A stretch of DNA of 5,119 nucleotides from Actinomycetes bacterium (GTDB lineage: Bacteria; Actinomycetota; Actinomycetes; Propionibacteriales; Propionibacteriaceae), in the NCBI GenBank assembly GCA_023432725.1, contig JAEYUH010000346.1, positions 1 to 5,119 of the forward strand, given 5' to 3'. Positions 1-5,119 of the stretch are shown piece by piece (position 1 is the first letter of the stretch; every line of letters begins with the position of its first letter). Position numbers and translations under genes: made by a program. The notes below the pieces were generated by a model. The model worked only from the letters and a program-made list of their open reading frames with translations. It made no database searches and was not told the DNA's origin.

Positions 1-363
1 CCGACCCTCGACGCCGACCAGGTGGCCGCCTTCGAGGGGACCCTGATCGACGTCAGGGCGCCCGAGCGGTACCGCGGCGAGGTCGAACCGATCGACAGCC
101 GCGCCGGCCACATCCCCGGCGCCGTGAACCGTCCGGTCAAGGACTTCTGGGATGCCGAGGGCAAGCTGCCCCCGCCCGAGCGGCTCCGGGAGTTGCTCGC
201 CCTGCCCGAGGGGGCACCGGTCGCCGTGTACTGCGGCTCGGGGGTCTCGGCGGCCAGGGTGCTGCTGGCGCTGGCCAGCCTGGGCGTGGACGCCGCGCTC
301 TACCCGCCGTCGTGGTCGGGCTGGTCCAGCGATCCGGACCGTCCGGTGGCGGTGGGCGGGTGA
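1..363 (+). CDS. sseA: Sulfurtransferase (SseA/rhodanese family), C-terminal domain, 5'-truncated by window edge
   Basis: This is the last 120 codons of a sulfurtransferase, read in frame from base 1 to the TGA at 361-363; the start lies upstream of the window. Visible rhodanese landmarks are the LIDVRAPERYRGE segment (about bases 46-105), then the AGHIPGAVN substrate-pocket motif, and the active-site loop CGSGVSA with its persulfide-forming cysteine at bases 232-234. The ERYRGE...EPID...AGHIPGA arrangement is typical of the C-terminal, catalytic half of two-domain thiosulfate/3-mercaptopyruvate sulfurtransferases of roughly 280 residues, so the missing part is probably an inactive N-terminal rhodanese domain. 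Such enzymes move sulfane sulfur to cyanide or thiol acceptors in the cytoplasm. The loop alone does not settle thiosulfate versus mercaptopyruvate as donor, so the symbol is tentative. The stop overlaps the alanine racemase start (GTGA), suggesting co-transcription and translational coupling. Confidence 0.9.
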   Translation, partial: PTLDADQVAAFEGTLIDVRAPERYRGEVEPIDSRAGHIPGAVNRPVKDFWDAEGKLPPPERLRELLALPEGAPVAVYCGSGVSAARVLLALASLGVDAALYPPSWSGWSSDPDRPVAVGG

Positions 364-1478
364 TCGAGCCTCCCTCGCTGGCCACCACCCGCCTCGACCA
401 CATCGAAGCCAACCTCGCTGCGATCCGGCGGCGGGTCGAGGGCAGGCCCCTGCTCGCCGCGGTGAAGGCGGACGCCTACGGCCACGGCGCCGTCGAGGTG
501 GCGCTCCACCTGCAGCGCACCGGCGCCGCCGACCAGCTCGGGGTGGCGACCGTCGGGGAAGGCATCGAGCTTCGCCGGGCCGGGGTCACCCTGCCGATCC
601 TCAAGCTCTCGGTGGCCCGCGGTCCCGAGGTCGCCGCCGCCGTGGCGCACGACCTGGCTCTGGTGGCGATCGACGAGGAGTCGGTCGCCGCGGCGGGCGC
701 GGCGGCCGCCGCCACCGGCACGCAGGCCACTGTCCACCTCAAGGTCGACACCGGGATGCACCGGCTGGGCTGCCCGCCGGCGGACGCCGTCCGGCTGGCC
801 CGGCTGGCCGATTCGACCCCCGGCGTCCGGCTGGTAGGACTGATGTCGCACCTCCCGATCTCCGACAGCCCGGCCGGTGACGCCTTCACCGCCGCCCAGA
901 TCGCTCTGTTCGGGGAGGTGGCGGCCCAGGTCGAGCAGGCCTGTGGTCCGCTGTTGAAGCACCTGGCGAACTCCGGCGGGATCCTCGCCCACCCCGGGTC
1001 CTGGTTCGACATGGTCCGCCCCGGAGTCATGGTGTACGGCTCGTACCCAGACCCAGAGGTGCCCCGCACCGTCGACCTGCTGCCCGGCCTCGAGTGGCGC
1101 AGCCGGGTCACCTTCGTGCATCGGGTCAAGGCGGGCGAGACCGTCGGCTATGGCAGGACCTGGACGGCACCGGCCGACACCTGGGTCGCCACCGTGGCCG
1201 TCGGCTACGGCGACGGTTACTCCCGCTCGCTGTCGAACCGCGGCCGGATGCTCGTCCGGGGCGTCTCCTACCCGATCGCGGGCCGGGTGAGCATGGACCA
1301 GACCATGATCGACCTCGGCCCCCAGACCACCGTCGCCGTCGGCGACGAGGTGGTGCTGATCGGTGGCGACGGCGACCAGGCGATCACAGCCGCCGAACTC
1401 GCCGCGCTGCAGGGGACCATCCCGTACGAGGTCACCTGCGCCATCAGTCGCCGGGTGGCCCGCGCCTACCGCAGCTGA
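360..1478 (+). CDS. alr: Alanine racemase, PLP-dependent (complete)
   Basis: This 372-residue protein interconverts L- and D-alanine in the cytoplasm, supplying D-alanine for peptidoglycan stem peptides. The N-terminal barrel carries VKADAYGHG with the PLP-binding lysine at residue 36. LKVDTGMHRLG holds the lysine (128) that is carboxylated in characterised homologues and the arginine (135) near the cofactor. HLANSG is at 201-206 and MVRPG, with the PLP-pyridine arginine, at residue 220. The C-terminal domain carries VGYGRTW with the second catalytic base Tyr264, then VGYGDGY (Tyr283) and SMDQTMID (Met312). These fall almost exactly at the spacing known for Geobacillus Alr (K39, R219, Y265, Y284, M312), so the enzyme should be active. 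The length is normal for the family. I chose GTG at 360 because homology begins just after it (IEPPSLATTRLDHIEANL), whereas an in-frame GTG at 312 would add 16 low-complexity residues inside the sulfurtransferase gene. Only weak G-rich Shine-Dalgarno candidates (345-349, 351-356) precede it, so coupling to the upstream gene is likely. Confidence 0.97.
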   Translation: MIEPPSLATTRLDHIEANLAAIRRRVEGRPLLAAVKADAYGHGAVEVALHLQRTGAADQLGVATVGEGIELRRAGVTLPILKLSVARGPEVAAAVAHDLALVAIDEESVAAAGAAAAATGTQATVHLKVDTGMHRLGCPPADAVRLARLADSTPGVRLVGLMSHLPISDSPAGDAFTAAQIALFGEVAAQVEQACGPLLKHLANSGGILAHPGSWFDMVRPGVMVYGSYPDPEVPRTVDLLPGLEWRSRVTFVHRVKAGETVGYGRTWTAPADTWVATVAVGYGDGYSRSLSNRGRMLVRGVSYPIAGRVSMDQTMIDLGPQTTVAVGDEVVLIGGDGDQAITAAELAALQGTIPYEVTCAISRRVARAYRS

Positions 1479-1497
1479 GCCTGCGACGATCGGGGCG

Positions 1498-2178
1498 TCA
1501 GCCGCCGTAGCGGGTGAGCTGCTGCCGGGCCACGAACTCGCGCCGGGCGTAGCCGGCGAGGCCGAAGGTGAGCAGCCCGTCCACGGCGGCGCCGACGCCG
1601 CCGCCGACCAGCGGGATCCGCCGGAGCACGATCACCGCCAGGTGCTTGCCGCCGATCCGTCCGGCCAGCGAACCGGCCACGCGTTCGCTGATCTCGCGAT
1701 CCAGCCGGGGGTCGAAGACGGGTGCGGTCGCCACGGCCAGCGGGGTGGTGGGCAGCTTGCCCTCGCCGACCAGCTTGCGGACCTCGTCCTCGCCCAGCAT
1801 CGCCAGCGCGACGGCCGCCCGCACCCGCCGGTCGGTGACGTCGTACCCGCGCAGGTGGGCGACCGCGGCCACCATCCGGACGCTGAGCACCGCCATCCCT
1901 GCGAGGTTGGCGGGCAAGCCGATCGGAACGGTGATCAGGCCACCGACGCTGGTCACGAAGCCCTGCGCGGAGGCGAGGCCGACGTGCTGGGTGACCACGG
2001 CGTCGATGGCGGCCTCCCGGTCGCCGCGCTCCTCCAGCTTCTTCGCCGCGGCGGCAACCGCCCCGGGGAAGGTGTCGTTGCCATCGATCCCGAAGTCGAT
2101 GAGTTGCCGGAGCACGCCACCGGCGACCTCCGGAGTCCGTGCCACGAGCTGCTTGCCGATCTCACCAGCGGTTGCCAT
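1498..2178 (-). CDS. EcsC-domain protein of unknown function
   Basis: This is a 226-residue protein on the minus strand with an ATG at 2176-2178 and a strong Shine-Dalgarno sequence just upstream. The middle (about residues 64-112) is a Gly/Ala/Val-rich stretch, GLASAQGFVTSVGGLITVPIG followed by LPANLAGMAVLSVRMVAAVAHLRGYD, which I recognise as the core of the EcsC family (named after Bacillus EcsC). The C-terminal part (about 171-210), with RIPLVGGGVGAAVDGLLT, is a second glycine-rich hydrophobic segment also usual in the family. Both segments could associate with a membrane, but they are interrupted by glycines and charges, and there is no signal peptide. Charged helical stretches lie at 45-58 and 156-170. 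The biochemical role of EcsC proteins is not established. This copy is not next to ABC transporter genes as in the Bacillus ecsABC operon, so that context gives no function. The gene is convergent with alr and divergent from aat, probably monocistronic. Confidence 0.85.
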   Translation of the reverse strand: MATAGEIGKQLVARTPEVAGGVLRQLIDFGIDGNDTFPGAVAAAAKKLEERGDREAAIDAVVTQHVGLASAQGFVTSVGGLITVPIGLPANLAGMAVLSVRMVAAVAHLRGYDVTDRRVRAAVALAMLGEDEVRKLVGEGKLPTTPLAVATAPVFDPRLDREISERVAGSLAGRIGGKHLAVIVLRRIPLVGGGVGAAVDGLLTFGLAGYARREFVARQQLTRYGG

Positions 2179-2183
2179 TGACG

Positions 2184-2190
2184 TCCTTCC
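2184..2190 (-). promoter_or_regulatory. Ribosome binding site of the EcsC-domain gene
   Basis: On the minus strand this reads GGAAGGA, five bases before the ATG at 2178. It is a near-ideal Shine-Dalgarno sequence. It fixes the start against longer alternatives and is the strongest ribosome binding site in the window. Confidence 0.75.
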
Positions 2191-2199
2191 GACCCGCCC

Positions 2200-2205
2200 A
2201 GCCTA
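2200..2205 (-). promoter_or_regulatory. Candidate -10 box for the EcsC-domain gene
   Basis: The minus strand reads TAGGCT, matching the TANNNT -10 pattern of actinobacterial housekeeping sigma factors. Transcription would start near 2193, leaving a very short leader just long enough to hold the Shine-Dalgarno at 2184-2190. No convincing -35 (TTGACA-like) hexamer lies 16-18 bases upstream; TGTCGC at 2223-2228 is a poor match. The call rests on pattern and position only. Confidence 0.35.
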
Positions 2206-2281
2206 CGCAGCGCGTCCCCGCCGCGACACGGGGCCGATCCCCACCCCGACCCCGGTTCGACCCGGACGTCACAGCACGGTG

Positions 2282-2286
2282 GGAGA
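2282..2286 (+). promoter_or_regulatory. Ribosome binding site of aat
   Basis: GGAGA lies eight bases before the ATG at 2295, a normal Shine-Dalgarno spacing. It supports this ATG over in-frame starts further upstream, which would run back across the divergent intergenic region into the EcsC gene. I found no clear -10 box for aat in the plus strand of the 2179-2294 gap, which is C-rich with repeated CCCC/CCGAC tracts. Confidence 0.6.
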
Positions 2287-2294
2287 ATCCCCGC

Positions 2295-2966
2295 ATGTGG
2301 CGCTCAGCGATCTTCGGACCGGCGGAGGACTGGCCCGCCCAGGACCTGATCGCGTTCTCAGCCGAGTTCGACCCGGAGCTCGTGGTGGACGCCTACCGGT
2401 CGGGGGTGTTCCCGATGCCGCTGCACGCCTCGGGGTTCGGCGAGATGGGCTGGTGGTCGCCCACCCGGCGCGGCGTCCTGCCGGTGGACGCGCTGCGGGT
2501 CACCCGCTCGATGCGCAAGGCGGCCCGGCGCTACACCACCACTGTGGACACGGCGTTCGACCGGGTGATCGCCGCCTGCGCAGACCCGTCCCGCCCCAAC
2601 GGCTGGATCGACGCCGAGATCATGGCGGTCTACCGGGCGCTGCATCGTGACGGGCGCGCCCACTCCGGCGAGGCCTGGGACTCCCAGGGACGGCTGGTCG
2701 GCGGCCTCTACGGGGTCAGCCTCGGCGGGCTGTTCGCCGGGGAGTCGATGTTCCACGACCCCGTCCACGGCAGGGACGCGTCCAAGGTCGCGCTGATGGC
2801 GCTGGTCGACCTGCTCAGCGACGAGCACGCCGAGGAGCGGATCATCGACGTGCAGTGGCAGACCCCGCACCTGGCCAGCCTCGGGGTGATCGAGGTGGAC
2901 AGGGCCGAGTACCTCGCCCTGCTCGAGGAGGCGCTCGGCGTCCCCGAGCCGCAGTGGCGCCGATAG
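2295..2966 (+). CDS. aat: Leucyl/phenylalanyl-tRNA--protein transferase
   Basis: This 223-residue cytoplasmic enzyme transfers Leu or Phe from aminoacyl-tRNA to the N-terminus of proteins starting with Lys or Arg, creating an N-degron that ClpS/ClpAP-type machinery recognises. Family landmarks appear in order: YRSGVFPM (34-41), WWSPTRRGVLP (53-63), the TRSMRK segment (70-75), NGWID (102-106), AHSGEAW (122-128), LVGGLYGVSLG (134-144), LFAGESMF (146-153), DASK (161-164), and IDVQWQTPHLASLG (184-197) with an aspartate in the conserved C-terminal position. The length is close to the roughly 230 residues of E. coli Aat. The family normally has HSxEvW where this protein has HSGEAW, a mild variation. 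The ATG at 2295 follows a good Shine-Dalgarno and starts directly at the conserved region. A DNA glycosylase gene follows 19 bases downstream on the same strand; the two are not known to share a pathway. Confidence 0.95.
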   Translation: MWRSAIFGPAEDWPAQDLIAFSAEFDPELVVDAYRSGVFPMPLHASGFGEMGWWSPTRRGVLPVDALRVTRSMRKAARRYTTTVDTAFDRVIAACADPSRPNGWIDAEIMAVYRALHRDGRAHSGEAWDSQGRLVGGLYGVSLGGLFAGESMFHDPVHGRDASKVALMALVDLLSDEHAEERIIDVQWQTPHLASLGVIEVDRAEYLALLEEALGVPEPQWRR

Positions 2967-2973
2967 CCGGGAC

Positions 2974-2979
2974 TACAGT
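2974..2979 (+). promoter_or_regulatory. Candidate -10 box giving a leaderless fpg/nei transcript
   Basis: TACAGT fits TANNNT and ends six bases before the ATG at 2986, so transcription from it would begin at or beside the A of the start codon. No good Shine-Dalgarno lies in the 19-base gap after aat (the nearest G-rich run, GGGA around 2969-2972, is too far away). Leaderless genes with exactly this arrangement are common in actinobacteria. There is no obvious -35 hexamer. Read-through from aat is also possible. Confidence 0.4.
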
Positions 2980-2985
2980 TCACAC

Positions 2986-3849
2986 ATGCCTGAACTGCCC
3001 GAGGTTGAGGCGCTGCGGGGGTTCCTCGCCGAGCGGACCCTCGGCGCCGTCGTCGCCGACACCCAGCTCGTCGCGTTCGCCTGCCTCAAGACCGTGGCTT
3101 ACCCGCTCACCGCGCTGCATGGCCTCGAGATAGAGGACGTCACCAGACGCGGCAAGTTCCTCGGCCTGCAGGCCGGGGGCCTGTGGCTGGCCTTCCACCT
3201 GGCGAGGGCCGGCTGGCTGGTCTGGCGCGACCAGGTGCCCGCCGCCCCCGCCCGTCCCGGACGCGGGCCGCTGGCCTTCCGGCTGCGGCTGGACGACGGC
3301 AGCGGCTTCGACCTGACCGAGGCCGGCACCCAGAAGCGACTCGCCCTCTACCTCGTCTCCGACCTCGCCGAGGTGCCGGGGATCGCCTCGCTCGGGCCCG
3401 ACCCGCTGGACGACTCCTTCACCCTTGAGGCCTTCGAGGCGATCCTTGCCCACGCCGGTCGGGCCCAGCTGAAGGGGGTGCTGCGCGAGCAGCGCACCAT
3501 CGCCGGCATCGGCAACGCCTACTCCGACGAGATCCTGCACGCCGCGAAGATGAGCCCGTTCAAACCCGCCAACGGGCTGGACGCCGCCGAGCGGTCGCGG
3601 CTGTACGAGGCGATCCGCGGCGAACTCTCGTCCGCCATCGAGAGCGCGTCGGGGCTGGCCGCCAGGCAGCTCAAGGACGACAAGCGGGCCGGGCTGCGGG
3701 TGCACGGCCGCACCGGCCAGGCCTGCCCGGTCTGCGGCACGACGATCGCCGAGGTCTCCTTCGCCGACTCCTCGCTGCAGTACTGCCCCACCTGCCAGAC
3801 CGGCGGCAAGCCGCTCGCCGACCGGCGGCTGTCCCGGCTGCTCAAGTGA
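2986..3849 (+). CDS. Fpg/Nei-family DNA glycosylase/AP lyase (actinobacterial variant)
   Basis: This 287-residue base-excision-repair enzyme removes damaged bases and cleaves the abasic strand. The start is certain because the mature N-terminus must be the catalytic proline: the protein opens MPELPEVE, with Pro2 as Schiff-base nucleophile and Glu3 as catalytic acid. The conserved lysine of the N-terminal domain is in RRGKFL (Lys57). The helix-two-turn-helix has AGIGNAYSDEIL (173-184), including the DNA-binding asparagine (177). A C-terminal zinc finger has cysteines 247, 250, 267 and 270 (C-x2-C-x16-C-x2-C), followed by QTGGKPLADRR. The region that in classical Fpg reads HLGMxG is HLARAG (71-76), and DLTEAGTQKR (109-118) stands where PRRFG is expected, so the void-filling Met/Arg/Phe triad is not recognisable. 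The segment before the zinc finger (SGLAARQLKDDKRAGLRVHGRTG) also lacks the usual GGTTLRDY-like start of the 8-oxoG-capping loop. Substrate is therefore uncertain, so no symbol is given. Confidence 0.93.
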   Translation: MPELPEVEALRGFLAERTLGAVVADTQLVAFACLKTVAYPLTALHGLEIEDVTRRGKFLGLQAGGLWLAFHLARAGWLVWRDQVPAAPARPGRGPLAFRLRLDDGSGFDLTEAGTQKRLALYLVSDLAEVPGIASLGPDPLDDSFTLEAFEAILAHAGRAQLKGVLREQRTIAGIGNAYSDEILHAAKMSPFKPANGLDAAERSRLYEAIRGELSSAIESASGLAARQLKDDKRAGLRVHGRTGQACPVCGTTIAEVSFADSSLQYCPTCQTGGKPLADRRLSRLLK

Positions 3850-3889
3850 GGTGGTCCCGGAACGATCGGGTAACGGTTCGGTCCAGCGC

Positions 3890-3923
3890 GCCGCTCCGGG
3901 CCGGATCGGCTTCGGGACGCGGC
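3890..3923. terminator. Long GC-rich imperfect hairpin, possible terminator of fpg/nei
   Basis: The outer arms GCCGCTCC (3890-3897) and GGACGCGGC (3915-3923) pair with one bulged base. An inner stem GCCG/CGGC (3900-3903 with 3907-3910) closes a GAT loop and is extended by possible G-U pairs. In all about 12 Watson-Crick pairs form within 34 bases, 40 bases after the fpg/nei stop. No T-run follows, so it is not a classical intrinsic terminator; high-GC actinobacteria often use hairpins lacking a U-tail. Chance pairing is frequent at this GC content. Confidence 0.4.
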
Positions 3924-3929
3924 TAGCCT
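3924..3929 (+). promoter_or_regulatory. Candidate -10 box for the GT-C glycosyltransferase gene
   Basis: TAGCCT matches TANNNT and lies directly after the 3890-3923 hairpin. A start near 3936 would give a leader of about 46 bases before the GTG at 3982. No TTGACA-like -35 is visible at 16-18 bases spacing, since that stretch is inside the hairpin. The 132-bp gap after fpg/nei, the largest in the window, favours an independent promoter here. Confidence 0.35.
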
Positions 3930-3971
3930 TGGGCTGACCGGCCACCCCCTCGCGTCGGGCACCAAACCTAC

Positions 3972-3976
3972 GGGAG
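3972..3976 (+). promoter_or_regulatory. Ribosome binding site of the glycosyltransferase gene
   Basis: GGGAG lies five bases before GTG 3982. It is the main reason for choosing this GTG, since the first in-frame ATG (4177) would remove the first membrane segment. Confidence 0.55.
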
Positions 3977-3981
3977 CACCA

Positions 3982-5119
3982 GTGCTGGAGATCCAGTCAT
4001 TGGCGCATGCGCGCCTGAACGCTGCGGCGTGGACGCGCAACCCCCGGCTGGGTGTGGCCCTGATCGCTGCGAGCGCGGCGACGACCATAGCCGTCGGGTT
4101 CGCGGGGCCCAGCGCTGTCGCCCTCGACCTGGGGGAGCGGACCAGCTGGCTGCCGCCGTGGTACCTGCCGGGCGGCATGGGCACCCCCAGTGAGCTGGTG
4201 GCCGTCCTGCTGCTGTGGTTGGGCCTGGTCGCCGGGACCGTCGGGCTGTGGATCGCCACCCGCGCGGTAGCCGACGGCTGGCGGCCCGACAACCGCAAGC
4301 TGCTCGGCCTCGGCGCAGGGCTGAGCATCGTGACCGCCCTCGTGCTGCCGCTCACCTCGGCCGACGTCCTGATGTACGCCGCCTACGGCCGGCTGCAGGT
4401 ACTGGGGCTGGATCCGTACGACATCACCCCCGCGATGATCTTCCGTGAGGAGTTCGACCCGGTCCTCATCCTCACCGAGCGGCCCTGGCAGGACACCCCG
4501 AGCGTGTACGGCCCGATGGCCTCGTTCAGCCAGTGGCTGGCAGCTGCCCTGGGCGGCCAGAGCATGCACGACATCGTGTTCTGGTTGCAGTTGATCGCCG
4601 TGGTGCCCTTCCTGGTGATCGGTCTGCTGGTGTACCGGATGGCCCGCGCCGACCACGCCACCCAGACCCGCGCGGTGCTGTTCACAGTCCTCAACCCGCT
4701 GATGATCTGGTCGGTGGTGGCCGGCGCCCACAACGAGGCGTTCACCCTGCTGTTCGCCGTCGTCGGGCTGTGGTTCCTGCGCAAGCACCCGTTGCTGGCC
4801 GGGATCGGGATCGGCCTGGCCGGCACGGTCAAGGTGTCGCTGGTCTTCTACGGGCTGGCGATGGTGTGGGGGTACCGGCGGGAGCCCCGCAAGCTGATCC
4901 TTCTCGTCGTCGGGGCGGCGATCCCGCTGGCGATCGCCTACGGCGTGCTGGTGCCGCGCGCCCTGTTCGCCGCGGCCCGAAACACCGGCTACATCTCGGC
5001 CGGCTCCTGGGCGCCGCCGGTGCACGGCCTGCTCTCCCTCCTGATGCCGGAGTGGGTGGCGCGCTCGATAGTCGGGTGGCTGGGGTGGCTGGGGATGATC
5101 GCGATCGCGTGGATGCTCT
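3982..5119 (+). CDS. GT-C membrane glycosyltransferase, MptA/MptB-like polyprenol-phosphate-mannose-dependent mannosyltransferase (3'-truncated)
   Basis: The frame is open from GTG 3982 to the right edge (379 codons plus one base). The protein is multi-pass: hydrophobic segments lie at about residues 22-41, 71-93, 107-124, 197-218, 229-248, 253-265, 270-296, 304-326 and 361-379. The extracytoplasmic loop after the third segment carries TSADVLMYAAYGRLQVLGLD and PY (125-146), with the acidic residue expected of GT-C enzymes (Asp128). It is followed by PWQDTPSVYGP (168-178), NPL (238-240) and GAHNEAF (248-254). This series resembles MptA/MptB-type alpha-1,6-mannosyltransferases, which use a polyprenol-linked mannose donor to extend lipomannan or lipoglycan outside the membrane. 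The usual HND is HNE here. Known MptB proteins exceed 500 residues, so roughly a third is probably missing. The GT-C type is well supported; the exact acceptor and linkage are inferred. The gene is separated from fpg/nei by 132 bp and has its own plausible promoter. Confidence 0.82.
   Translation, partial: MLEIQSLAHARLNAAAWTRNPRLGVALIAASAATTIAVGFAGPSAVALDLGERTSWLPPWYLPGGMGTPSELVAVLLLWLGLVAGTVGLWIATRAVADGWRPDNRKLLGLGAGLSIVTALVLPLTSADVLMYAAYGRLQVLGLDPYDITPAMIFREEFDPVLILTERPWQDTPSVYGPMASFSQWLAAALGGQSMHDIVFWLQLIAVVPFLVIGLLVYRMARADHATQTRAVLFTVLNPLMIWSVVAGAHNEAFTLLFAVVGLWFLRKHPLLAGIGIGLAGTVKVSLVFYGLAMVWGYRREPRKLILLVVGAAIPLAIAYGVLVPRALFAAARNTGYISAGSWAPPVHGLLSLLMPEWVARSIVGWLGWLGMIAIAWML

Noticed and set aside
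312..359. An upstream in-frame GTG start for alr at 312
   Set aside because: It adds 16 residues ending in a Gly run that derive from out-of-frame reading of the sulfurtransferase. The GTG at 360 begins just before the conserved N-terminus.
300..1121. A 273-codon minus-strand open frame opposite alr
   Set aside because: No motifs, and composition typical of reverse-strand reading of a GC-rich gene; alr has all its catalytic residues on the other strand.
2139..2294. An upstream extension of aat to an in-frame start at 2139
   Set aside because: It would overlap the EcsC gene start and its promoter region and adds about 52 residues of Arg/Pro-rich sequence. The ATG at 2295 has a well-placed Shine-Dalgarno and matches family length.
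1568..2650. A 360-codon plus-strand open frame spanning the EcsC gene, the intergenic gap and part of aat
   Set aside because: It crosses two real genes and the divergent promoter region, and its Ser/Arg/Pro/Ala-rich translation is typical of an out-of-frame shadow.
2980..3945. A 321-codon open frame on the minus strand opposite fpg/nei
   Set aside because: Gly/Gln/Arg/Pro-rich translation without recognisable motifs; the plus strand encodes an unmistakable Fpg/Nei protein.
3997..5025. A 342-codon open frame on the minus strand
   Set aside because: It is rich in Gln, Asp, His, Gly and Arg, with no domain or hydrophobic pattern, and lies entirely opposite the glycosyltransferase gene, whose motifs are clear. 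Long spurious antisense frames are expected at this GC content.
5074..5091. Tandem GGGTGGCTG repeat (two 9-base copies)
   Set aside because: It encodes WLGWLG within a membrane helix of the glycosyltransferase; two copies in a low-complexity hydrophobic codon context need no special explanation.
1..5119. Search for tRNA genes, CRISPR repeats, insertion-sequence ends, phage or toxin-antitoxin genes
   Set aside because: None was seen by eye: no regularly spaced repeats, transposase motifs, cloverleaf-like sequence or small paired genes. Every gap is 132 bp or shorter and the genes have uniform composition.

Overview
The window is about 5.1 kb of very GC-rich DNA. It has dense genes, mostly G/C third positions, GTG as well as ATG starts, and short intergenic gaps. 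This is the style of a high-GC actinobacterium. The gene content agrees: an actinobacterial type of Fpg/Nei glycosylase, an EcsC-domain protein, and a multi-pass GT-C enzyme resembling polyprenol-phosphate-mannose-dependent mannosyltransferases. The genus cannot be named from the sequence alone. A propionibacterial or similar lineage is only a guess.

Layout, left to right. (1) 1-363, plus strand: the 3' part of a two-domain sulfurtransferase (SseA/thiosulfate or mercaptopyruvate sulfurtransferase type) with its catalytic CGSGVSA loop. (2) 360-1478, plus: a complete alanine racemase (alr) whose GTG start overlaps the sulfurtransferase stop as GTGA. (3) 1498-2178, minus: an EcsC-domain protein of unknown function, convergent with alr (19 bp between stops). 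(4) 2295-2966, plus: leucyl/phenylalanyl-tRNA--protein transferase (aat), divergent from the EcsC gene across 116 bp. (5) 2986-3849, plus: a Fpg/Nei-family DNA glycosylase with an intact N-terminal proline and zinc finger but an altered lesion-recognition region. (6) 3982-5119, plus, running off the right edge: a membrane GT-C glycosyltransferase.

Functionally this is ordinary chromosomal housekeeping: D-alanine supply for peptidoglycan, tagging of proteins for N-degron turnover, base-excision repair, and probable envelope mannan/lipoglycan assembly. The genes do not form one pathway. The coupled sulfurtransferase-alr pair and the closely spaced aat-fpg/nei pair are the only likely co-transcribed units. 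I see no mobile element, CRISPR array, tRNA, rRNA or defence cassette, and no evidence of a novel multi-gene system. The points most worth a second look are the non-canonical Fpg/Nei protein, a possible leaderless start for its gene, and a long GC-rich hairpin abutting a possible -10 box in front of the glycosyltransferase gene.
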